From Corticibacter populi (GTDB lineage Bacteria > Pseudomonadota > Gammaproteobacteria > Burkholderiales > Burkholderiaceae_C): a DNA stretch of 64,000 nucleotides. The stretch is from NCBI RefSeq assembly GCF_004217315.1, contig NZ_SGWR01000004.1, positions 479,689-543,688 of the forward strand, given 5' to 3'. The notes beneath the pieces were generated by a model. It was not told the DNA's origin. It saw only the letters and a program-made list of their open reading frames with translations, and ran no database searches. Positions 1 to 8,000 of the stretch are shown here, one piece after another (within the stretch, counting starts at the first letter, position 1; every line of letters starts with the position of its first letter). The position numbers and the translations under genes were made by a program.

Positions 1-241
1 CCGGTACGCTGTAGATGCCATTGTTGAGCAGGATGGCCACCCTGCTGTGCGGGCCGGCGCCCGCGAAAGCCAGTGCCTGTGCCAGCTGATTGCTGAGTGC
101 ATCGACTTGCCGGAAGCTCAGTTCCTGGCTGCCGAACTGCACGGCGATGCGCGGGCCATGCTGCGAGGCGCCACGGCGGATCAGGTCCACGTACAACGGC
201 GCTGGTGGGTTTGCCTGGCGGGTCCGGGAAGAGGTGTCCAT
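1..241 (-). CDS. AMP-binding acyl-CoA ligase, N-terminal part (cut by left edge)
   Basis: Only the first 80 codons lie in the window. The reading frame begins MDTSSRTRQANPP and continues through LSFRQVDALSNQLAQALA and a VAILLNN segment, the pattern of the N-terminal lobe of AMP-binding (ANL superfamily) acyl-CoA synthetases. The ATP-binding and adenylate motifs lie beyond the edge, so the substrate cannot be read. The start is well supported by AAGGAG seven bases upstream of the ATG. It lies 43 nt downstream of the crotonase gene on the same strand, so the two are probably one operon for activating and processing an acyl or aryl-acyl acid under the adjacent PaaX-type regulator. Family assignment is fairly firm; the pathway is inference. 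Confidence 0.75.
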   Translation of the reverse strand, partial: MDTSSRTRQANPPAPLYVDLIRRGASQHGPRIAVQFGSQELSFRQVDALSNQLAQALAFAGAGPHSRVAILLNNGIYSVP

Positions 242-284
242 GTTTGTCTCCTTTGTCATGATGATGAAGGGCCCTGATCGGGTG

Positions 285-1061
285 TCAGGTGCCGAACTGT
301 CCGTGGCGTCCTGCGCCATCCACGAATGCCTGTGCGCCGTTGGCACCTTCCATCTCCACGATGGGAGTGCCGTGGCGGCCCTCGTTTTGCAGCGCCTGCG
401 CCAGTGGCAGGTCCCATTGGGCGTAGGCCGAGGCCCGGTCTGCCAGCATGCATTGCTGCGGAAACGCAGCGAGCTGGGTGGCCAGTGCGAGCGCCGTCTC
501 CAACGCCCTGCCGGCGGCAACCACGCGATTGACCAGGCCCATTTCCAGCGCTTCCGCGGCCTGCACCGCGCGTCCGGTGAGGATCAAGTCCATCGCGCGC
601 CCCATGCCGACAATGCGTGGCAGACGCACGGTACCGCCATCGATCAGTGGCACGCCCCAGCGCCGGCAGAACACCCCCAGCACGGCGCCTTCGCCTGCCA
701 CGCGCAGATCGGCCTGCAGCGCCAGTTCCAGGCCGCCGGCCACCGCGTAGCCTTCGATGGCTGCGATCAGCGGCTTCGAGAGGGCCATCCGCGACGGGCC
801 CATGGGGCCGCTACCCAGCCCCTGGGGATCCAGTTCATTGCGCAGAACGGGGTTGTTGACGGCCGCCAGGTCAGCCCCCGCGCAAAAGTGTCCTCCCGCA
901 CCGGTGAGAACCGCCACCCTGAGGGAGGCATCCGCCTCAAAGCGCTGGTAGCAGGCGCGCAGGGCCTCGGCGGTGGGCCGGTCGACGGCATTGCGGCAAT
1001 CAGGCCGGTTGATCGTGATGAGGCAGGTCTGATCTTGCACCTGCCAGATGACTGGATCCAT
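285..1061 (-). CDS. crotonase/enoyl-CoA hydratase-fold protein, 258 aa
   Basis: Typical crotonase length. The first oxyanion-hole segment (GGHFCAGADLA) and the second (EGYAVAGGLELAL) are present. The region that normally carries the two catalytic glutamates of enoyl-CoA hydratase (FGxPE...GGTQRL...AME) reads VFCRRWGVPLIDGGTVRLP...AMDL, so the first Glu is replaced by an RRW segment and the second by Asp. It may therefore not be a classical hydratase but a CoA-ester isomerase, hydrolase or lyase of this large family. The start at MDPVIW is chosen because family homology begins there; its ribosome site is weak. It is first in an operon with the acyl-CoA ligase and is divergent from the PaaX-like gene. 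Confidence 0.8.
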   Translation of the reverse strand: MDPVIWQVQDQTCLITINRPDCRNAVDRPTAEALRACYQRFEADASLRVAVLTGAGGHFCAGADLAAVNNPVLRNELDPQGLGSGPMGPSRMALSKPLIAAIEGYAVAGGLELALQADLRVAGEGAVLGVFCRRWGVPLIDGGTVRLPRIVGMGRAMDLILTGRAVQAAEALEMGLVNRVVAAGRALETALALATQLAAFPQQCMLADRASAYAQWDLPLAQALQNEGRHGTPIVEMEGANGAQAFVDGAGRHGQFGT

Positions 1062-1118
1062 GGTGGCACCTTTCGATGGCGTGACGGGGGACTTCTTGCG
1101 AAACGGAATACTAGGATC

Positions 1119-1157
1119 GATTACAAAATTACGCAAAACAGAGCCCATCGTGTAATC
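1119..1157. promoter_or_regulatory. candidate operator, GATTACA-N25-TGTAATC inverted repeat
   Basis: A perfect 7-bp inverted repeat (1119-1125 and 1151-1157) lies in the 105-bp AT-rich gap between the divergent crotonase and PaaX-like genes. Its layout resembles the PaaX site of E. coli phenylacetate promoters, which is TGATTC and GAATCA separated by 27 bp. The location and symmetry are seen; binding by the neighbouring regulator is inference. Confidence 0.45.
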
Positions 1158-1166
1158 TTCGGTGCC

Positions 1167-2000
1167 ATGGAAGATGCTGCCAACTACCGCGCTCCGGATC
1201 TGATCCTGGACCTGCTGGCGACCAATGGGCGTGCGCTGACGACGGCACAGCTGATACGGGCCGGTGCGCTGATGGGCATTCAGGGCAATGCCGTCAAGGT
1301 GGCGCTGCACCGCCTGGTCGCCTGCGGCAAGGTCGTTGTGCAGGCGCGCGCACGATACCGCGCCAATCTGAAGGACAACGTCCTGTTGGCACACCTGGTG
1401 GGTTGGTACCAGCGGGAGGAGCAGCTCCGGCCATGGGCTGGAGAATGGTTGTTCGTGCACGACGACGGTGTGCCGAGAGCCGATAAAACGGCCTGGCGCA
1501 GGCATGAACTGGCCATGCGGCTGGGGGGCTATGCCCGGCTGAGCGGCAGCCTGTGGCTGCGGCCGGACAATCGCCTGGAATCCTTCGCGCAAGGCCGCCT
1601 GGGGTTGCTGGCGTTGGGCATGCATGTCAAGGCGTTGGCGCTGCATGTCGACCAGTGGCAGCCGCCGTCAGGCCTGGCATTGGCGGAGCTGTGGCAGAGC
1701 AGGGCGCGTGATCGGCGCTATGCCGCCTTGCTGAAAAGCATCGAGGCCAGTCGCGAAGCCATCCTCTCGGGCCTGCCTCTGGCCGAGGCGGCGCGTCAGA
1801 CCCTGCTTCTCGGTCGCAGCATCATCAGTGAACTGGCCATGGATCCACTGTTGCCCCCCGAACTTCATCCACCGGACATGCATGCCGAGCTGTATGCCCG
1901 CACCCGCGCATACCAGCTGATGTCGATTCGCATCTGGCGCCGTTGGCTGGGTTCTGCGCAAGGAGCATCAACCCGGGCCCACCGTGGCCCGGCCCGGTGA
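1167..2000 (+). CDS. PaaX-family transcriptional regulator, 277 aa
   Basis: The N-terminal 70 residues (LILDLLATNGRALTTAQLIR, then a helix-turn-helix segment GNAVKVALHRLVACGKV) match the winged-helix domain of PaaX-type repressors. The middle (GEWLFVHDDG, LSGSLWLRPDN) and C-terminal parts match the PaaX and PaaX_C domains. PaaX represses phenylacetate catabolism in E. coli by sensing phenylacetyl-CoA. Here no paa ring-hydroxylating genes are in view; the gene faces an acyl-CoA ligase and a crotonase, so the likely effector is the CoA thioester made by that ligase. The start is the ATG at the first family-like residue; no strong ribosome site is visible. It converges on glnE with a long hairpin between them. 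Confidence 0.8.
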   Translation: MEDAANYRAPDLILDLLATNGRALTTAQLIRAGALMGIQGNAVKVALHRLVACGKVVVQARARYRANLKDNVLLAHLVGWYQREEQLRPWAGEWLFVHDDGVPRADKTAWRRHELAMRLGGYARLSGSLWLRPDNRLESFAQGRLGLLALGMHVKALALHVDQWQPPSGLALAELWQSRARDRRYAALLKSIEASREAILSGLPLAEAARQTLLLGRSIISELAMDPLLPPELHPPDMHAELYARTRAYQLMSIRIWRRWLGSAQGASTRAHRGPAR

Positions 2001-2018
2001 CATGAGCCGCCTTTGGAA

Positions 2019-2063
2019 CCTGTTCACGATCTTTTCGTGGGTCACGGCAAGATCGTGAACAGG
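2019..2063. repeat. 15-bp perfect inverted repeat, member of a dispersed repeat family
   Basis: Arms CCTGTTCACGATCTT (2019-2033) and AAGATCGTGAACAGG (2049-2063) flank a 15-nt loop in the gap between the convergent PaaX-like and glnE genes. There is no T-run, so it is not a textbook intrinsic terminator, though it could still end transcripts from both sides. Near-identical sequence recurs at 11901-11919 and, shorter, at 19707-19719. Confidence 0.7.
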
Positions 2064-2066
2064 CCC

Positions 2067-4838
2067 TCAGCCCGGGTTGCCCGCGTCCGATCCGAACACT
2101 GCCTGCCACAGGGCCAGCCCGGCGAGCTGGTGGGGTTCGGCTTCCTGCAGCGGAATTCGCGCGGGTTGTTCGTTGAGGCGGGCGATGTGCTGGATGCGGC
2201 GCAGCGCCCGGTAGGCGTCGGCGGCGCTGTGGCCGACCGGCGCCGGCAGCAGGCCCTGCTGCTCGGCGATCTGCAGCAGCGCAATGTTGCCGGCGTTGCG
2301 CACCAGTTCGGGATGCTCGGCTGAATGCGCCAGCACGAGGTATTGCGTGGCGAACTCGATGTCGATCATGCCGCCGGGACTGTGCTTGACGTCGAACTGG
2401 CCGGCGTGGCCGGGGTGCGCGGCACGCATGCGCTCGCGCATGGCGCGGATTTCCTGCCGCAGCGCGGCACGGTCGCGCGGCGCCTGGATGACGGCGCTGC
2501 GCACCTCGTCGAAGCGCTCGCGAAGGTGGTCGCTGCCGAGCACGAAACGCGCCCGTGTCATGGCCTGGTGCTCCCAGGTCCAGGCGGTGTTGCTGCCGCG
2601 TTGCTGCTGGTAGTTGGCATAGGCCTGGAAGCTGGTGACCAGCAGGCCCGAATTGCCGTTGGGACGCAGTGCGGTGTCGATCTCGTAGAGGTCGCCCTCG
2701 GCGGTCTTGGCGGTCAGCCAGGTGATGAGCTTGCGCACCAGCGCGGCGTAGGTCTCGGGGGCGTCGTCATGCTCATCGTCGAACACGAAGACGATGTCCA
2801 GGTCGCTGCCGTAGCCCAGTTCCTTGCCGCCGAGCTTGCCATAGCCAATGATGGCGAACTGCGGCTCCTCGCGGTGCTTCTTGCGCAGGCGCTGCCAGCA
2901 CCAGTCGGTGGTGATCTGCAGGATGGTGTCGGCCAGCGCGCTGAGGTCGTCGGCAACGGCCTCGACGCTGATGCGCTGCTCGACGTCGCGCGCCAGCGTG
3001 CGGAACAACTCGGCGTGGTGGCCACGGCGCAGCAGGTTCATCAGGTTCTCTTCGTCGTCTTCGCCGGTGCGCTGCAGCGATTCGAGCCGCAGCCCGATCT
3101 CGGTGCGGAACGTCGCCGGGTCGAAGCGTTCGTGCAGCACGCTGCCGCTGGCGAGCTCGTCGACCACGCCGGGGTGGCGCAGCATGTAGCGCAACGGCCA
3201 GCGCGCTGCCGCCATCATGTGCAGGATGCGGGTGTGGACGATGGGGCGCTCGACCAGCAGCGCGAAATAGGTGTCGCGGCCGAGCAGCGACTCCATCCAG
3301 TCGCAAAAGCGCGTGGCCGCGTCCTGGCTGATCTCGCCCTTGGCCAGGCGCTGGCCGGTGGTGTGCAGGATTTGCAGCACGCGCGCGAGCGAGTCGTCGC
3401 GCAGCGCGGCAAAGCGCGGCAGGTCCGGCCAGTCCTGGACGTGCTGGGCCATGGCGGCGGGCAGTTGCTGCAGCAGTTGTTCGAAGGAGGCGGGCCGCCC
3501 GCCGTTCTTGTGGCACTGGCCGCCGCTGCAGGTTTTGGCCTTGCTGCCACCGAGCAGCGCATCGAATTCCTGCGCCACGCGCTCGCGGTGCAGGTCCAGT
3601 GCGCGCAGGAAGTGTGGCACGTCGGCATGGCCCATCGAGCAGGCGATCCATTGCAGGTCGTCGTCTCGCGTGGGCAGCACGTGGGTTTGCTGGTCGTCCA
3701 GGTACTGGATGCGGTGCTCGACCTGACGCAGAAATCGGTAGGCCTCGGCCAGTTGTTCGGCGGTCTGCTGCGGCATCAGGCCGGCGCGGGCCAGGCGCTC
3801 GAGCGCCTCCAGCGTGGGGCGGCAGCGCAACTCGGGGAACTGGCCGCCGCGCACCACCTGCAGCAGCTGCACGGTGAATTCGATCTCGCGGATGCCGCCG
3901 CGCGAGATCTTGACGTCGTTGGCGCGCTCGGGCCGGCCGGCGCAGCGCACGCTGGCGTGCTCGCGGATCTGCCGGTGCAGGTCGCGCAGCGCATCGAACA
4001 CCGCATAGTCCAGGTAGCGGCGGAACACGAAGGGCAGCACCACTTCGCGCAGCTTCTGCACGTTGGGGCTCGCGACGCAGGCGGCCGGTGCCACCACGCG
4101 GCTCTTGAGCCAGGCAAAGCGTTCCCATTCGCGGCCATGCACGAAGAAGTAGTCGTTGAGCGCGGACAGCGCGATGGCCGCCGGCCCCGACTTGCCATGT
4201 GGGCGCAGTGCCAGGTCCATGCGGAACACGAAGCCGTGTTCGGTGGTGTCGCCCACCAGGGTCTGGATGATGCGTACCAGCTGCCCGAAGTATTCCTGGC
4301 AGCTGATGCGGCCGCGCCCCTGGGCATTGCCGCTGGTTTCGCCTTCGCGTTCATAGACGTAGATCAGGTCGATGTCGCTGGAGACATTGAGCTCGCGTGC
4401 CCCGAGCTTGCCCATGCCGATGATCCAGAACTGCACCGGCCGGCCCTGTTCGTCCTGCGGCTGGCCGTGTTTCTCGGTCAGCATGGCCTGGCCCTGCGTG
4501 CAGGCGCGGTCCAGCGCCAGTTCGGCCAGCCAGGTCATGCTGCGGGTGATTTCGTCGACGCTCGCGCCCTGCTCGACATCGCGCACGACAAGGCGTTCGA
4601 GCACCAGTTGCCGCAGGATGCGCAGCGCCGCGCCCAGCGCGTGCTGATCGCACAGCGCCGCCAGCGTGTTTGCCATGGCGGCCTTGTCCAGCGGACCGGG
4701 CGCCAGCAGCGGCAGTTCCGCGGCATAACGGCGGCGCAGCCGCTGGCAAAGGCGCGAGTAGTCGGCAGGGGCCTGGCAATGTCCCTCCTGCCCAGGGAAA
4801 GGGGCAGTGGCCGGGACGGGGGCGGAACTGGCGGACAT
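2067..4838 (-). CDS. glnE: glutamine synthetase adenylyltransferase/adenylyl-removing enzyme, 923 aa
   Basis: This bifunctional enzyme adds AMP to and removes it from glutamine synthetase in response to PII state, tuning ammonia assimilation in the cytoplasm. Two nucleotidyltransferase domains are evident. The N-terminal adenylyl-removase half carries GMGKLGARELNVSSDIDL (about 141-158) and the C-terminal adenylyltransferase half carries GYGKLGGKELGYGSDLDI (about 665-682). Each has the paired metal-binding aspartates (D155/D157 and D679/D681). The length is usual for the family. The ATG at 4838 was chosen; a TTG four codons upstream is possible, and neither has a clear ribosome site. It is divergent from the YhdP gene, an arrangement common in Burkholderiales. 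Confidence 0.95.
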   Translation of the reverse strand: MSASSAPVPATAPFPGQEGHCQAPADYSRLCQRLRRRYAAELPLLAPGPLDKAAMANTLAALCDQHALGAALRILRQLVLERLVVRDVEQGASVDEITRSMTWLAELALDRACTQGQAMLTEKHGQPQDEQGRPVQFWIIGMGKLGARELNVSSDIDLIYVYEREGETSGNAQGRGRISCQEYFGQLVRIIQTLVGDTTEHGFVFRMDLALRPHGKSGPAAIALSALNDYFFVHGREWERFAWLKSRVVAPAACVASPNVQKLREVVLPFVFRRYLDYAVFDALRDLHRQIREHASVRCAGRPERANDVKISRGGIREIEFTVQLLQVVRGGQFPELRCRPTLEALERLARAGLMPQQTAEQLAEAYRFLRQVEHRIQYLDDQQTHVLPTRDDDLQWIACSMGHADVPHFLRALDLHRERVAQEFDALLGGSKAKTCSGGQCHKNGGRPASFEQLLQQLPAAMAQHVQDWPDLPRFAALRDDSLARVLQILHTTGQRLAKGEISQDAATRFCDWMESLLGRDTYFALLVERPIVHTRILHMMAAARWPLRYMLRHPGVVDELASGSVLHERFDPATFRTEIGLRLESLQRTGEDDEENLMNLLRRGHHAELFRTLARDVEQRISVEAVADDLSALADTILQITTDWCWQRLRKKHREEPQFAIIGYGKLGGKELGYGSDLDIVFVFDDEHDDAPETYAALVRKLITWLTAKTAEGDLYEIDTALRPNGNSGLLVTSFQAYANYQQQRGSNTAWTWEHQAMTRARFVLGSDHLRERFDEVRSAVIQAPRDRAALRQEIRAMRERMRAAHPGHAGQFDVKHSPGGMIDIEFATQYLVLAHSAEHPELVRNAGNIALLQIAEQQGLLPAPVGHSAADAYRALRRIQHIARLNEQPARIPLQEAEPHQLAGLALWQAVFGSDAGNPG

Positions 4839-4978
4839 GGCTGGAATCAATCGGCAGGAGATGAACGGGAAGGCCGCGACACGCGTGCCCTTTGATTGCC
4901 ACTGTAAAACGATTCAGCTCCGCCGGTCGCAAGCGGTGCGCAAAGTCCAGTACGGGCCATGGTTGTCGATCGCCGGCA

Positions 4979-4994
4979 GGGATGGAAACATCCC
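4979..4994 (+). other. small GNRA-loop hairpin upstream of the YhdP gene
   Basis: GGGATG and CATCCC arms enclose a GAAA tetraloop in the 259-bp gap between divergent glnE and yhdP. If the yhdP transcript starts upstream, this would be a stable 5'-UTR hairpin. No promoter could be assigned with confidence in the gap. Confidence 0.3.
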
Positions 4995-5097
4995 ATCACG
5001 CCGATGACGCCGCCGATTCGCTGTGGCCTTGTCTGGCGCTGGCCTATGCTGGTGCGCGCGGCCAAGCGGCTTGGCATGCCTGATAATTTTGTTTTTC

Positions 5098-8000
5098 ATG
5101 AGTTCTTCCTCCCACCCCTCGCGCTGGTTGCGTGGCCTGACCGTCCTGACCCGCTGGGCCCTGCGCCTGGCGTTGGCAGGCTGGGCGCTGGCGTTGCTGG
5201 CGCTGGTGCTGCTGCACGCCTGGGTGTTGCCGCACCTGCAGGACTGGAAGCCGCGTCTGGAGGCCTGGGGCAGTGCGGCGCTGGGGGCGCCGCTGCGCAT
5301 CGGCTCGATCGAAGCACTACCCAATGGCCTGCTGCCGGCGGTGCGCGTGCGCGGGCTCCAGGTGCTGGACGCGGGCGAGGCCACACTGGAGGTGCCCGAG
5401 GCCATACTCGCCCTTTCGCCGCGCTCGCTCTGGCGCGGCAGCATGGAGCAACTGGCGCTGCGCCATCCGCACCTGCAGGTGCGGCAGACCCCCACTGGCC
5501 TGCGGGTGGCCGGGCAGGATGTGGCCTGGCCGGAGGCGGGTCAGCCGCCGTCAGGCGATCTGCCGCCCATGCTGCTGTGGCTGCTGCGCCAGCCCGAACT
5601 GCTCATCGAGGGCGGGCGCCTCTCCTGGCAGCCCGCGGCGGTTGCCGATCACGCCGGCTTTGGCGATGCCGCTGTCGACGATGCGGATGGCGTGACCATG
5701 GCAGCGCCCGGGCCAGCCTGGCACATCGATGGCATCGAGCTGCTGATGCGCTACCAGCCGCTGAGTCTGCGCCATGAGTGGTCGGTGCGTCTGCAGCCTT
5801 CATGGACGGGCGCGGCGGCGCTGGAGCTGCGCGCGCAGCTGCGCCGTCCGTTGCTGGCTGTGGGCGACGCCGCAGGCTGGCCGCGCTGGAGTGGGCAGGT
5901 CTATATCCGCTGGCCGCAGTTCGACGTGGCCGCACTGGCTCCCGTCGTGGCGGCCCTGCCGCCCTTGCAGGGCATCGACTGGCAGCAACTGAAGCCCGAG
6001 GGCAGGCTGGGCGTGCAGACCTGGCTGGAACTCGATGATGGCCAGCTGCGCCGGCTCACCGCCGATGTCGTCGGGCGGGACGTGCAGGCGCGCCTGCCGG
6101 GAGCGTCCATGTCGCTGGCGCTCGATGAACTGCAGAGCCGCTTACGCGCCAGCCATGCCCCGAGCGCCGAGGGCAGTGACTGGGAGGTGCAGAGCGAAGG
6201 CCTGCGTTTCAGCGCACAGGGGCTGAGCTGGCAGGATGGCGATGTGCACTGGCAATACCACCAGCCCAGCCAGCCCCGCCAGTCTGCGCTCATGTCCGAT
6301 GGAGCCCGACGTGGCGCGTCGCGATGGCCACAAGCACTTCCCGCACGCATGCGGCTGGCGGTCAGCACCATCGATGTGGCGGCACTCAGCCGCGTGCTTG
6401 GCGCGCTGGCCTGGGAGCCGCAGGACGCCCAGGCCGCGCCGCCCGCGCGGCCTGACTTTGTTGAAGCCAATGCCGATCAAGCATGGTCGATGGCGCTGCT
6501 GGGGCGCATGCTGCAGCGATGGCAGCCTTCGGGCACGCTGCGGGATCTGGCGCTGGAGTGGCAAGGACGGGCGGGCGAGGTGGCGCCCCACTGGCGCGTC
6601 CAGGCCCATGTCGAGGCGCTGCGCCTGGGCATGGATGCCCCGGCCGAAGGTCCCGCACTGCCGCTGGGTCTGGCGGGCTGGAGTGGTGCGCTGCAGGCCG
6701 ATGCGCATGGTGGCGCCTTCATCGCGCGGGTGCGCGATGGCCTGCTGCGCCTGCCCACCGTGTTCGAGGAACCCGAGCTGCCGCTGCAGACGCTCGATGC
6801 CGAGCTGCGCTGGCGGCTGGGCCCGCACGGGCAGCTCGATGTCGAAGCGCCGTCGGTGCGTTTTGCCAATGCCGATGCCAAGGGCGAGCTCCAGGCACAT
6901 TGGCGCACTTTGAATGACGACGAACTGGCGGCGCCAGTGGCGGATGTGCCGGCCTCGCGCTACCCGGGCGTGCTGCAGCTGAACGGAACGCTCAGCGATG
7001 CCGATGGCGCGCGGGCCGCGCGCTATCTGCCGCTGACCGTTGCCGCGGACGTGCGCCGCTACGTGCGCGAGGCGGTGCAAAAGGGCCGCATACGGCAGGC
7101 CGATGTCGACGTGCACGGCGATCTGCGGCACTTCCCCTTCGATCCCGTGCACGAGGAACGTGCCGGAGCCAGCGGCGAGCTGTTTCGCATCGTGGCCGAA
7201 CTCGAAGACGTCGATTACCGCTATGCACCGCATTACCTGCTGCACGAAAGCACCGGTACCGCCGGCTCGCCCGCACTGGTCTGGCCCGACCTGCAGGCCG
7301 TTGGCGCCACCCTGCGTTTCGAGGGCAACCGGATGGCGCTGGCCGTGCGCGAGGGCCATCTGCGCGATGCGCCCGCGCTGCGCATCGCCAGCGGCAGCAG
7401 CGCCCGCATCGATGACCTGGGGCATGCGGTGCTGCAGGTCGATGCCACACTTGATGGCCCCTTGCAGCCGCAACTCGAACGGCTGGCACGCAGCCCGGTG
7501 GCGCGCATGACCGACCACCTGATGGATGCGTTGACGGCCACCGGTGATGCCCGGCTGCGCCTGCAGCTGGGCCTGCCGCTCGACAGCCGCCACGGCGGCG
7601 ACTACCGCGTGCAGGGCGAACTGCAGCTCAAGGGCAATGACCTGCAGTGGTGGCCCGAAGTGCCGGTGCTGCAGGGCGCGAGCGGCTTGGTGCGCTTCAC
7701 CGACAAAGGGTTCGATTCGCAGGACCTGCGGGGCCGGGCCCTGGGTGGCGAACTGCGCCTGACCGCGGCGATGGACGAACGCACGCGAGGCCAGCCCACC
7801 CACACGCGCGTACAGGCGCAGGGGCGTCTGAGCGCCGCCGGGCTGCAGACCTACCTGCAACGGGCGACGGGCGGCGGCCCGGTGCTGACCATGGCGCGGG
7901 CGCTGGAGGGGGAGAGTGATTACCGGCTCGATCTGCAACTGCTGGGCCAGCGTCCCTACCTGAGCTTTTCCAGCGACATGGTCGGCATGGCCAGCCATCT

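Noticed and set aside
2015..2063. Interpretation of the hairpin repeat as a DNA uptake sequence
   Set aside because: Too few copies in 64 kb compared with known uptake sequences, and none is known for Burkholderiales; kept only as an intergenic repeat.
2325..4895. Long open frame of about 856 codons on the plus strand
   Set aside because: It lies antisense to glnE, has no family-like motifs and is rich in residues produced by reading high-GC codons backwards. glnE has intact catalytic motifs throughout.
5041..5097. GATAAT-like -10 box just before the yhdP start
   Set aside because: It is only about 15 bases from the start codon and has no -35 at a workable distance.
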